From assembly GCA_039933775.1 (NCBI GenBank), contig JBDTNK010000007.1:1-58788 (forward strand): DNA of 58,788 nucleotides. The letters run 5' to 3'. Numbering within the stretch: position 1 is the first letter of the stretch; the number at the start of each line of letters is the position of its first letter. The position numbers and the translations under genes are program-made. Below, one piece after another: positions 42,644 to 51,143 of this stretch. The stretch comes from JBDTNK01 sp039933775. Lineage in GTDB: Bacteria; Chloroflexota; Limnocylindria; QHBO01. Under the pieces are notes generated by a model, which searched no databases, was not told the origin of the DNA, and saw only the letters and a program-made list of their open reading frames with translations.

Positions 42644-42740
42644 GCAGTCTCCTTCGATGCATCGCCCCCCGATGGCATGTGACACGTTTCCGGCGCGGCG
42701 CTGACCGCGGGTCAACCGAGTATAGACAGCGGCACGCCCC

Positions 42741-44099
42741 TCAACCGCCGCAGTAGCCCTCGAAACGCGGGAAGAACATCGTGAAGCGAGACCCCGGCGC
42801 GACCTGCTCGCCGGCGGCGGGCTCCTGCGCGTAGATTTCCTCGGGCAGATTCGGCTGGGTGTCGCACGCGACCGTCCAGTCGAGTCCGGCCTGCCGGGCG
42901 GCTTCGATACCGGCGTCGAACGTCAGGCCCACGGTATCGGGCACCGTCACGAGGCCACTGCCCGGAGCGCTGCTCGGCTGCGGCGCGTCCGAAGGATCGC
43001 CACCCAGTCGCAGGCCACCGGAGCCCAGCGCGAAGACGAGCCACACGACGCCGGCGGCCACCGCGACGAGGACCAGCGTCGCGACCCAGCTGCCGCGATT
43101 CGCTCGACGCGCTGCTGCCCGGCCCGCGCGCGGCCGGTCCCGGGATGCCGGCACGGTGCCGATCGGCGGCGGCAGATAGGCGCGGCCAGGCTCCGACGCG
43201 GGGCGCTGAAAGCTCGTGGTTTCATCCTCGTCACCCTGCGGCACGTCAGAGCGCGGCACGTCGTCCGGCTCCACCGAATCAAGGGCGCGGCGCATCGCGG
43301 CGGCACTGGTGAAACGCTGCGACGGATTGATGGTCAGCGCCTGCAGCACGACGCGATCGAGCTGCTGCGGCACGCCCGAGACCCGCTCACCCGGCGCGAC
43401 AGGCTGGCCGCGCCGCTGCGCATCGGCCACCTCCGTCGGTGTCCTGCCCTCGAACGGGATCTGGCCGGTGAGCGCCTCGTACAGCACCACGCCGACGCCG
43501 TAGAGGTCGCTCGCCGGACTGAGCGCCTCGCCGTGCAGCTGTTCGGGAGCCATGTAGTGCAGCGAGCCAATCGAGGTGTCGCCCCCCGATTCGCTCTCCG
43601 GCGTGCGCGCGATCCCGAAGTCGATGAGCTTCGTCGGGCCGGGCCCGAGCATGACGTTCGCGCTCTTCACGTCGCAGTGCACCAGGCCTCGCTCGTGAAC
43701 CAGCTCGAGGCCGGCGAGGAGGTCCTGGCCGATCTGCAGCACCTCGACCGGTGGAAGCCGCCCGCGCTCGGCGACGAGCGCCCGCAGCGGGCGGTAGCGC
43801 GTGAGCAGCTCCATCACGATGAAGTGCAGGGCTCCATCGGTGCCGGAGTCGTAGACGTGGACCAGATTCGGGTGCGAGAGAGAGGCAGCCGTTCGGGCTT
43901 CGCCCAGGAAGCGCTCGACATGGGTCGCATCGTCGGCGTAGGGCCGGCTCAGCACCTTGAGCGCCACGTCGCGATCGAGCCGCTCGTCGCGGCTGCGGTA
44001 GACGCGTGCCATCCCGCCGCGCGCGATGAGATCGCTCACCCGGTAGCGGTCCGCGATGCGCTGGCCGAGAACCGGGTCCAGCGGCTCGGAGCTCGTCAT
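42741..44099 (-). CDS. PASTA-containing Ser/Thr protein kinase
   Basis: A 452-residue membrane kinase. Kinase domain 20-275 with GGMARVY, Lys48, catalytic loop HCDVKSANV (Asp143, non-RD with Cys142), DFG at 160-162 and MAPEQ. A juxtamembrane acidic region, one membrane helix (about 338-358) and a single PASTA domain (about 385-450, VPDTVGLTFDAGIEAARQAGL) follow. PASTA kinases sense muropeptides and regulate cell-wall synthesis; a single PASTA repeat is short for the family. It overlaps the upstream exported protein gene by four bases. Confidence 0.92.
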   Translation of the reverse strand: MTSSEPLDPVLGQRIADRYRVSDLIARGGMARVYRSRDERLDRDVALKVLSRPYADDATHVERFLGEARTAASLSHPNLVHVYDSGTDGALHFIVMELLTRYRPLRALVAERGRLPPVEVLQIGQDLLAGLELVHERGLVHCDVKSANVMLGPGPTKLIDFGIARTPESESGGDTSIGSLHYMAPEQLHGEALSPASDLYGVGVVLYEALTGQIPFEGRTPTEVADAQRRGQPVAPGERVSGVPQQLDRVVLQALTINPSQRFTSAAAMRRALDSVEPDDVPRSDVPQGDEDETTSFQRPASEPGRAYLPPPIGTVPASRDRPRAGRAAARRANRGSWVATLVLVAVAAGVVWLVFALGSGGLRLGGDPSDAPQPSSAPGSGLVTVPDTVGLTFDAGIEAARQAGLDWTVACDTQPNLPEEIYAQEPAAGEQVAPGSRFTMFFPRFEGYCGG

Positions 44100-45004
44100 G
44101 GTGCACCCTCCGTGGCTGGTTCGAGCACGACCGATGCCACCGCCGCCCGGCATTCGCCGACCTGTGCCAGCAGCGTGGCGAGCGCGGCAGGCGCGCCGCC
44201 GCCGATCGATGCCGCCGCATCGGCAAGCGCGATCGCACGCCCGCGATCGGCGCGGCTCGCCTCCTGGGTGGCGACGGCGTAGGCATCATGCGCCGCGGCC
44301 AACGCTGCCGCATCGCCGCTGCGCAGCGCCGTGGCGATGCCGTCCAGGGCGTCGAGCAGGTCCCGCATGCCACCTGTCCAGACCGTGAGCGTCGGCAGCG
44401 TCGCGTTCCACTCCGCGAACGTCGCGAGGCCGGCCCGCCCCGAGGCGACCGCCCGCGCGATGTCATCGGGCCGCCCGTCAGCTGCCGCGGCCAACGCCAG
44501 CTCCAGGTCGCTCAGCGCGGCGTCAGAGGCGTGCCGCAGCGAGGCGACCGAGGCAGCCGTGGTGCCGCTCGCTCGCAGCTCCGCGCCGAGCCGAGCCGCA
44601 TCGGCCTCATCAATCGGCAGCGCCGGCACCGCGATCGGTGGCACGCGCGAGGACCCGAGCCGCTCCACCTCGCGCAGCGCCTGGCGAGCCGCGACGATCG
44701 GTGGGCCGGCCATCTCCATCGCCAGCGCGGCCGCGTCGAACCGCTCGTCCGGCGGCGCGTCGCCGTCGAGCACCAGCGCTGCCCCGCCGCGGGCGTCGCC
44801 GAGCGCCTCGCCCAGCTGCGCCTCGAGTGCCGCGATCGCGGCATCGGCCCCGACGAGCGCGGCGGAGAGGGCGGTCGCGTGGTGTGCGGCCCGCGGCGGG
44901 TCGGCCTGCGCCGCGTTCGGCGCTCGCCCGCCGAAGAGCGCCGCGACCCCCAGCACGGCGATCGTCGCCAGCAGCGCCGAGCGCAGGCTCACGGGGCCTA
45001 TCAT
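44096..45004 (-). CDS. Unknown exported helical protein, coupled to the kinase
   Basis: A 302-residue Ala-rich protein, with a signal peptide or anchor (1-30, AQA-type end) and almost wholly predicted helical. It may form several helical hairpins; no family is recognised. The last segment has a lone Cys (GECRAAV). Its stop overlaps the kinase ATG by four bases, so it may be a sensor partner or substrate of the kinase. ATG 45004 is only six bases from the divergent deaminase GTG. Confidence 0.7.
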   Translation of the reverse strand: MIGPVSLRSALLATIAVLGVAALFGGRAPNAAQADPPRAAHHATALSAALVGADAAIAALEAQLGEALGDARGGAALVLDGDAPPDERFDAAALAMEMAGPPIVAARQALREVERLGSSRVPPIAVPALPIDEADAARLGAELRASGTTAASVASLRHASDAALSDLELALAAAADGRPDDIARAVASGRAGLATFAEWNATLPTLTVWTGGMRDLLDALDGIATALRSGDAAALAAAHDAYAVATQEASRADRGRAIALADAAASIGGGAPAALATLLAQVGECRAAVASVVLEPATEGAP

Positions 45005-45010
45005 CCGTGG

Positions 45011-46048
45011 GTGGATCGGGCGGTCATTCGTGGGTTGCCTAAGGCCGAGCTGCACCAGCATCTCGACGGTTCGGTGCGCCCGTCGACCGCCGTGGAGCTG
45101 GGCGCCGCGCTGGGCATGCGCTTCGACCTCGAGGAGGCCGAGCGGCTGCTCGTGGCCCCGGCCCAGGGCCGCGACCAGGCTGAGCTGCTGGAGTACTTCG
45201 ACCTGCCGCTCGAGCTGCTCCAGACGGCGCCCGCCCTCCGACGCGTCACGGCTGAGCTCGTGGCCGACATGGCGGCCGACGGCATCGTGTACGGCGAGAT
45301 TCGCTGGGCACCGCGTCTCCATCTCCGAGGCGGCCTGTCGGTCGCGGCGGTGATCGAGGCTGTCGCCGATGGCGTCGTCGACGCGCGCGGCAGCCTCGCG
45401 GCACCGATGCCGCAGATCGGCCTCATCGTGACCGCCATGCGCTCGCACCCGCCCCTCGCCAACGTGGAGCTGGCGCGCATCGCGGCCGCACACGCGACGC
45501 CGGTCGTGGGCTTCGACCTGGCGGGACCCGAGGCGGCGTTTCCCGCACCACCCCACGCCGCAGCGTTTCGCGCCGCCGAGAGCGATGGGCTGCGGCTCAC
45601 GGCCCACGCCGGCGAGGTGCCGGGCTCTGAGCGGATCCGCGACGTCATCGGGCTGGGGATCGAGCGCATCGCACACGGGGTCACGGTGGCAGCCGATCCC
45701 GAGCTGATCGAGCTCGTCCGCGCGCGCGACCTCACGCTCGACCTGTGTCCCACGAGCAACGTCCAGGCCGGCATCGTGACGTCCCTCGCCGCGCATCCGC
45801 TTGCCGTGCTGCATCGGGCGGGTGTGAGCGTGACGCTCTCGACCGATGACCGCACCGTCAGCGGCACCACGCTCACCGACGAGATCATCGCCGTCAGCGC
45901 CGCGCTCGAGCTGGGTGCGGACGAGCTTGCCGCCATCGCGCTGAATGCCTTCGATCGAGCCTTCGCCCCGAGCGCGGTCATCGAACCGCTCCGCCGCGAC
46001 GCGGTCGCTGCCTGGAACGCCTGGGCGTCGGGGACGATCATCCGCTGA
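45011..46048 (+). CDS. add: Adenosine deaminase
   Basis: A 345-residue deaminase converting adenosine to inosine. All key residues are there at almost the numbering of mammalian ADA: His15 and His17 (HQHLDG), Asp19, His199 and Glu202 (TAHAGE), His222 (IAHGV), Asp279-Asp280 (STDD). The start GTG 45011 is supported by IRGLPKAELH, the usual N-terminus. The gene is close to the nucleoside importer and hydrolase, fitting purine salvage. Its promoter would have to lie in the divergent gene. Confidence 0.9.
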   Translation: MDRAVIRGLPKAELHQHLDGSVRPSTAVELGAALGMRFDLEEAERLLVAPAQGRDQAELLEYFDLPLELLQTAPALRRVTAELVADMAADGIVYGEIRWAPRLHLRGGLSVAAVIEAVADGVVDARGSLAAPMPQIGLIVTAMRSHPPLANVELARIAAAHATPVVGFDLAGPEAAFPAPPHAAAFRAAESDGLRLTAHAGEVPGSERIRDVIGLGIERIAHGVTVAADPELIELVRARDLTLDLCPTSNVQAGIVTSLAAHPLAVLHRAGVSVTLSTDDRTVSGTTLTDEIIAVSAALELGADELAAIALNAFDRAFAPSAVIEPLRRDAVAAWNAWASGTIIR

Positions 46049-46880
46049 CCAGGCCGAGCAGCGTCGCGACCGCTCCAGGCCCATCGACCACGTGGTCCGG
46101 GCGCCGCTCGCCATCGAGGCGCGCGGCGGTGCCGGCATCGGCCACCCCGGTCAGCACCAGGACCGAGCGGATGCCGGCGCGCCGCGCGGCCACGATGTCG
46201 GCATCGGGGTTGTCGCCGATCATCAGCGCGTCCGTTGGCCGCAGCCCCGCGGCCCCCACGATCGCCTCGAGCATCGCGGGAGCTGGCTTGCCGATGACCA
46301 CGGCAGCCTCGCCGCCGGCCGTGGCGATGGCGCTCACCATGCTGCCCGCCCCGGGCAGGAAGCCATGCGGCGTGGGGTAGCGGCTGTCCGCGTTCGTGGC
46401 GACGAAGCGGGCACCGCCGCGAATCGCCGAGGCGGCAGCGGCCAGGCGGCCGTAGTCGAACGACCGATCGAGGCCGGCGACCACGGCATCGAACACGACC
46501 TCCAGCGGCGCGCCGGATGACGCCGCGTCCGCGAGCTCCGCAGCCGGCGTTACCTCGAAGCCGGCCGCGCGCAGCTCGCTGAGCAGCCCGCGCTCCCCGA
46601 CCGCCAGGATCCGATGCACATCGGGCGCGTGGCGCTGTAGGTGCAGGATGGTCGCGCTGTTCGACGTCACGATCTCGTCGACGGACGAGGCGATGCCCAT
46701 GGCGGCGAGGGTGCGGACATAGTCGGCGCGCGTGGCGAGCGAGTTGTTCGTCGCGAAGCGAACCCCGATGCCGCTCGCGTGCAGCCGAGCCACCAAATCC
46801 ACGGCACCCGGCACCGGGACGCCGCCGCGGTAGATGACGCCGTCGAGGTCGAAGATCACGAGCCTGGGGCGTGGCTCCAT
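46038..46880 (-). CDS. HAD-IIA family phosphatase (NagD-like)
   Basis: A 280-residue HAD phosphatase. Motif I is DLDGVIYRG (Asp11, Asp13), TNNSL is motif II, GKPAPAML gives the Lys, and GDNPDADI is motif IV. The C2 cap is present. Substrates in this family include nucleoside monophosphates and sugar phosphates; beside adenosine deaminase, NMP dephosphorylation is plausible but unproven. ATG 46880 matches the usual N-terminus; an in-frame GTG at 46922 is possible. It overlaps the add 3' end by 11 bases. Confidence 0.85.
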   Translation of the reverse strand: MEPRPRLVIFDLDGVIYRGGVPVPGAVDLVARLHASGIGVRFATNNSLATRADYVRTLAAMGIASSVDEIVTSNSATILHLQRHAPDVHRILAVGERGLLSELRAAGFEVTPAAELADAASSGAPLEVVFDAVVAGLDRSFDYGRLAAAASAIRGGARFVATNADSRYPTPHGFLPGAGSMVSAIATAGGEAAVVIGKPAPAMLEAIVGAAGLRPTDALMIGDNPDADIVAARRAGIRSVLVLTGVADAGTAARLDGERRPDHVVDGPGAVATLLGLVSG

Positions 46881-46936
46881 CGGTCGGGGCAGGTCGCGCT
46901 CCTCGTTTCTGAGATGATGCACAGGGCCAAATGGCC

Positions 46937-46965
46937 TTGAGCAGGCGCTGAGGAGGCAGTATCAT
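46937..46965 (+). promoter_or_regulatory. Sigma-70-like promoter for nucleoside ABC operon
   Basis: TTGAGC (46937-46942) and TATCAT (46960-46965) are separated by 17 bases. Transcription would start near 46972 and leave a leader of about 100 bases before the binding-protein start. Confidence 0.6.
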
Positions 46966-47070
46966 GCCGCAGATTTCGCGTCAGCTTCCGGCTGGACTCA
47001 TTCGGCCGGTGTGATCCGAGCCGCACCCGCGGCATCAACAGAACCCCCATGTCGGGGAGAGGAGAGTCCA

Positions 47071-48213
47071 TTGCGAACGCAGCGACGGTACGGCGTGGCC
47101 GCGACCTTCGTCACAGCGGCGCTGTTGCTGGCGGCATGCCAGGGCGGCGGCGCATCGCCCAGTGAGGCGACCCAGGCAGCGTCGGCATCAGCCAGCGCAA
47201 GCGAGAGCGAGGCCGAGAGCCAGGCACCAAGCGCCGAGCCGGTCGACTTCAAGGGTTGCATGGTCAGCGATGTCGGTGGCATCGACGACAACAGCTTCAA
47301 CGAGAACGGCTGGAAGGGCATGCAGGATGCCGAGGCGCAGCTGGGCATCGAGGTCAAGTTCCTCGAGTCGCGCAGCGCCGAGGACTACGCCCGCAACATC
47401 GACCAGTTCGTCAACGAGGATTGCGACATCATCGTGACGGTCGGATTCCTGCTCGGCGACGCCACCAAGGCCGCCGCGGACGCCAACCCCGACACGCGCT
47501 TCGCGATCGTCGACTTTGCCTACGACCCGGCCCTGCCGAACGTCGAGGGCCTCGTCTACAACACCGCGGAGGCGGCGATGCTCGCCGGCTACGCGTCGGC
47601 CTCGTGGACGAAGACCGGCGTGATGGGCACCTTCGGTGGCATCAACATCGGTCCCGGCGTCACCGACTTCATGGACGGCTTCATCGCCGGTGCCAACTAC
47701 TGGAACGAGCAGAAGGGCGACGACGTCAGCATCCTCGGCGGGCGCAACCCGAATGACGCGGCCTCCGGAACGTTCACCGGCAACTTCGACAGCACCGATG
47801 ACGCGAAGAACACGACCATCGGCATGCTGCAGGAGAACGCCGACGTGATCCTGCCGGTCGGCGGCCCGATCGGGCAGGGCACCTTCGCCGCGATCGAGGA
47901 GCAGAGCGCCGACGCCGTGGGCCTTGGCGTCGATGTCGACTGGACAGAGTCCACGCCGCAGTACGCGTCGTTGATCCTGACCAGCATCATCAAGCGGATC
48001 GACAACTCGGTCTTCCAGGCGGTCGAGCGAGCGCTCAACGACGAGCCGGTGGAGCCGGTCTTCGTCAGCACGTTGGAGAACGAGGGCGTCGGCCTTGGCG
48101 ACTTCCACGACTACGACGGCGAGATCTCGCAGGAGACCAAGGACGAGATCGCGGCGCTCTCCGACGCGATCATCGCCGGGGACGTGACCCCGTCGGACTA
48201 CTACGGCGAATAG
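47071..48213 (+). CDS. BMP-family nucleoside-binding lipoprotein
   Basis: A 380-residue lipoprotein: the TTG start gives a signal peptide ending AAC (Cys23), then a Ser/Ala/Glu linker. The BMP/PnrA-type domain follows, with CMVSDVGGIDDNSFNENGWKG, NIDQFVNEDCDIIVTVGF and VLPVGGPIG. The family binds purine nucleosides such as inosine and guanosine. TTG 47071 has GAGAGGAGAG upstream. It is the first gene of an operon ending with a nucleoside hydrolase. Confidence 0.92.
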   Translation: MRTQRRYGVAATFVTAALLLAACQGGGASPSEATQAASASASASESEAESQAPSAEPVDFKGCMVSDVGGIDDNSFNENGWKGMQDAEAQLGIEVKFLESRSAEDYARNIDQFVNEDCDIIVTVGFLLGDATKAAADANPDTRFAIVDFAYDPALPNVEGLVYNTAEAAMLAGYASASWTKTGVMGTFGGINIGPGVTDFMDGFIAGANYWNEQKGDDVSILGGRNPNDAASGTFTGNFDSTDDAKNTTIGMLQENADVILPVGGPIGQGTFAAIEEQSADAVGLGVDVDWTESTPQYASLILTSIIKRIDNSVFQAVERALNDEPVEPVFVSTLENEGVGLGDFHDYDGEISQETKDEIAALSDAIIAGDVTPSDYYGE

Positions 48214-48244
48214 GGCCGAGCCGAGATAACGGCTCAGCTATCCT

Positions 48245-48277
48245 GAACGGGCGGCGTCAATCGGACGCCGCCCGTTC
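48245..48277 (+). terminator. Strong stem-loop after the binding-protein gene
   Basis: A perfect 14-base stem (GAACGGGCGGCGTC with its complement) around loop AATCG, followed by GTT, lies 31 bases after the stop. It may act as a partial terminator or mRNA 3' stabiliser so that more binding protein is made than transporter subunits. The same arrangement exists in the sugar operon. Confidence 0.75.
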
Positions 48278-48301
48278 GTTGCATCGGGAGCCAACGCCAC
48301 C

Positions 48302-49870
48302 GTGAAGCTCGAGCTGCGGGGGATCACCAAGCGCTTCCCCGGGGTCATCGCGAACGAGGGAGTCGACCTCGTCGTGCAGCCGGGCGAGATCCACGGCCTG
48401 CTGGGCGAGAACGGCGCCGGCAAGACGACGCTCATGAACGTCCTGTACGGGCTCTACCAGCCCGACGAGGGCGAGATCCTGATCGACGACAAGCCGGTTC
48501 GCTTCGACGGGCCCGGCGATGCGATCGCCGCCGGCATCGGGATGGTCCACCAGCATTTCATGCTCGTGCCGGTCTTCACCGTGACCGAGAACGTCATGCT
48601 CGGGGTCGAATCGACGACCGGACCCCTGCGCATGCTCGACAAGCCGGCCGCGCGCCGGCGCATCATCGACATCTCGGAACGCCACGGACTGCACGTTGAT
48701 CCCGACGCCGTGGTCGAGGACCTGCCGGTCGGCGTCAGGCAGCGCATCGAGATCATCAAGACGCTCTACCGCCAGTCCAACGTGCTCATCCTGGACGAGC
48801 CATCCGCCGTCCTCACGCCGCAGGAGACCGATGAGCTGTTCGGGATCATGCGCTCGCTGATCGACTTCGGCACGTCGATCATCTTCATTACCCACAAGCT
48901 CAACGAGGTGCTCGAGATCGCGAGCCGCATTAGCGTCCTGCGTCGCGGCAAGGTGGTCGGCAACACGACCGCCGCCGAGACGAGCAAGGCACAGCTCGCG
49001 ACGATGATGGTCGGGCGCGACGTGCAGCTCACCGTCGACAAGGATCCGGCCAAGCCGGGCGACGCGGTGCTGGAGGTGCACGACCTGGTGGTGCGCGACG
49101 AGCGCGGCCATGCCGCGGTCGACCACCTCGACCTGACCGTGCACGCCGGCGAGATCCTGGCCGTTGCGGGGGTGCAGGGCAACGGGCAGAGCGAGCTCGT
49201 CGAGGCGATCACCGGGCTGCGCGACAGTGACAGCGGCGAGATCCTGATCGGCGGCGAGCGACTCGGCAGCGACCCACGCGAGATCTACGAGGCCGGCGTT
49301 GCGCACGTGCCGGAGGACCGCATGGAGGACGGTCTCATCGCCGAGTTCACCGTCGCGGACAACCTCGTCCTCAACGGCTACTGGCGCGCGCCCTACGCCC
49401 ACGGCCTGTCGCTCGACGGCGATGCGATCGTCGAGTCGGCGACGCGGCTCGTGTCAGAGTTCGACATCCGGACGCCATCGATCTTCAACGATGTCGGCAA
49501 CCTGTCAGGCGGCAACCAGCAGAAGGTCATCGCCGCGCGCGAGTTCTCGCGTCCGCTGAAGCTCATCGTGGCGGCGCAGCCAACACGCGGCCTGGACGTT
49601 GGATCGATCGAGTACATCCACCGTCGCATCGTGGAGAAGCGCGACGAGGGCGCGGCGGTGCTCATCGTGTCCAGCGAGCTCGACGAGGTGAGGGCGCTCG
49701 GCGACCGGATCGCGGTCATGTACCAGGGCAAGATCGTGGATGTCCTGGCTCCGGCCGAAGCCACTTACGAGCGCCTTGGGCTGCTCATGGGCGGCGCGCA
49801 TCCGGAGGACCACACGCCCGATGAGATGGCGCAGGTCGCGGCCGCCGCGGGACCGGTGGCCCGTGGCTGA
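48302..49870 (+). CDS. Nucleoside ABC transporter two-domain ATPase
   Basis: A 522-residue protein with two ABC domains as in sugar/nucleoside importers of the RbsA/YufO type. Domain 1: GENGAGKTT, Q-loop VHQHFMLVP, a degenerate signature (LPVGVRQRIEI), Walker B LILDEPSAVL. Domain 2: GVQGNGQSEL (degenerate Walker A), LSGGNQQKVIAAREF, and QPTRGLD. GTG 48302 has GGGAG upstream. Its end overlaps the permease start. Confidence 0.92.
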   Translation: MKLELRGITKRFPGVIANEGVDLVVQPGEIHGLLGENGAGKTTLMNVLYGLYQPDEGEILIDDKPVRFDGPGDAIAAGIGMVHQHFMLVPVFTVTENVMLGVESTTGPLRMLDKPAARRRIIDISERHGLHVDPDAVVEDLPVGVRQRIEIIKTLYRQSNVLILDEPSAVLTPQETDELFGIMRSLIDFGTSIIFITHKLNEVLEIASRISVLRRGKVVGNTTAAETSKAQLATMMVGRDVQLTVDKDPAKPGDAVLEVHDLVVRDERGHAAVDHLDLTVHAGEILAVAGVQGNGQSELVEAITGLRDSDSGEILIGGERLGSDPREIYEAGVAHVPEDRMEDGLIAEFTVADNLVLNGYWRAPYAHGLSLDGDAIVESATRLVSEFDIRTPSIFNDVGNLSGGNQQKVIAAREFSRPLKLIVAAQPTRGLDVGSIEYIHRRIVEKRDEGAAVLIVSSELDEVRALGDRIAVMYQGKIVDVLAPAEATYERLGLLMGGAHPEDHTPDEMAQVAAAAGPVARG

Positions 49871-51143
49871 CGAGATGCCCCAGGACGAGCAGCCGGCTGC
49901 GCAGGCCACGCCCGCACCCGAGCACACCGAGGAGGACGAGGAGGGCTCGAGCCGGCTCGGCGCACGGGTGCGCGGCATCTTGCTGCCGGTCCTGGCGCTG
50001 CTGACCGCCTTCATCATCGGCGGCCTCGTCATCGTCGTCACCGACGCCGGGCTGCTAGGCATGTGGGGCAGCGATCCGATCGCGGCCATCGGCGCGTCGT
50101 GGTCGGCCGTGGCCGGCACCTACGCGGCGCTGCTGCGCGGCTCGATCGGCGACCCGGGGCAGCTCATCGGCGCACTGGTCGCGCTCGACTGGGACGCGGT
50201 CAAGCAGGCCTTCGGCCCGCTCTCGGAGACCATCGTGTCCGCGACGCCGCTCATCTTCACCGGCCTCTCGGTCGCGCTCGCATTCCGCGTCGGCCTGTTC
50301 AACATCGGCGCCGAGGGACAGCTCTACATCGGCGCCCTCTTCGCGGTCATCGTCGGCTTCTCGTTCGTGGGCCTGCCCTGGTTCATCCACCTACCGCTGG
50401 CGGTGCTCGCCGGCTTCCTGGGTGGCGCGCTGTGGGGATTCATCCCCGGCATCCTCAAGGCCCGAACCGGGGCGCACGAGGTGATCGTCACGATCATGCT
50501 CAACTTCGTCGCCTACAACCTCATCAACTGGGCGCTGAAGACCGCCTTCGTGCAGCGCGAGGGACGGCCCGATCCGATCTCGAAGATCGTCGAGCCGGGC
50601 GCGTGGCTGGCGCCGATCATCCCGGGCCTGCGCGCGCACTGGGGCATCGTCATCGCGATCGTCGCGGCCATCGCCGTCTCCTGGCTCCTCTTCCGCTCGA
50701 CGAAGGGCTTCGAGTTCCGCGCGGTCGGGCTCAATCCGCGCGCCGCTCGCTACGCGGGGATGAGCATCTCGTGGTCGATCGTGCTGTCGATGGCCATCGC
50801 GGGCGGGCTCGCCGGCCTGGCCGGGGCGAGCGTGATGCTCGGCGGATCGAAGACGCTGAGCCCTGGCTTCTCGCCGGGCTACGGCTTCGACGGCATCGTC
50901 GTCGCACTCGTCGGTGCCAACCGGCCCCTGGGCGTGGTCGGGGCTGCGTTCCTCTTCGGCGCGCTGCGCGCCGGCGCCACGCCGATGCAGGCCACGACCG
51001 GCACCCCGATCGACATCGTGGTCATCATCCAGGCGCTCGTCATCATGTTCATCGCCGCGCCGGCGCTGGTGCGCGCCATCTACCGCATCCGAGCCGAACG
51101 CCGGCTGGGGAGCGAGGTCTTCGCGAAGGGCTGGGGCTCGTGA
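49863..51143 (+). CDS. Nucleoside ABC transporter permease 1
   Basis: A 426-residue permease of the BPD_transp_2 type with a long acidic N-terminal tail (first 30 residues, charged). Eight or more helices follow; FNIGAEGQLYIGALFA and HEVIVTIMLNFVAY are typical of the YufP-type subunit. The start is GTG 49863 overlapping the ATPase by eight bases, with ATG 49875 as alternative. It overlaps the second permease by four bases. Confidence 0.9.
   Translation: MADEMPQDEQPAAQATPAPEHTEEDEEGSSRLGARVRGILLPVLALLTAFIIGGLVIVVTDAGLLGMWGSDPIAAIGASWSAVAGTYAALLRGSIGDPGQLIGALVALDWDAVKQAFGPLSETIVSATPLIFTGLSVALAFRVGLFNIGAEGQLYIGALFAVIVGFSFVGLPWFIHLPLAVLAGFLGGALWGFIPGILKARTGAHEVIVTIMLNFVAYNLINWALKTAFVQREGRPDPISKIVEPGAWLAPIIPGLRAHWGIVIAIVAAIAVSWLLFRSTKGFEFRAVGLNPRAARYAGMSISWSIVLSMAIAGGLAGLAGASVMLGGSKTLSPGFSPGYGFDGIVVALVGANRPLGVVGAAFLFGALRAGATPMQATTGTPIDIVVIIQALVIMFIAAPALVRAIYRIRAERRLGSEVFAKGWGS

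Noticed and set aside
50063..51139. Open plus-strand frame extending the second permease far upstream
   Set aside because: The upstream part is Arg/His-rich and lies in another frame of permease 1. The real start is GTG 51140, with a four-base overlap.
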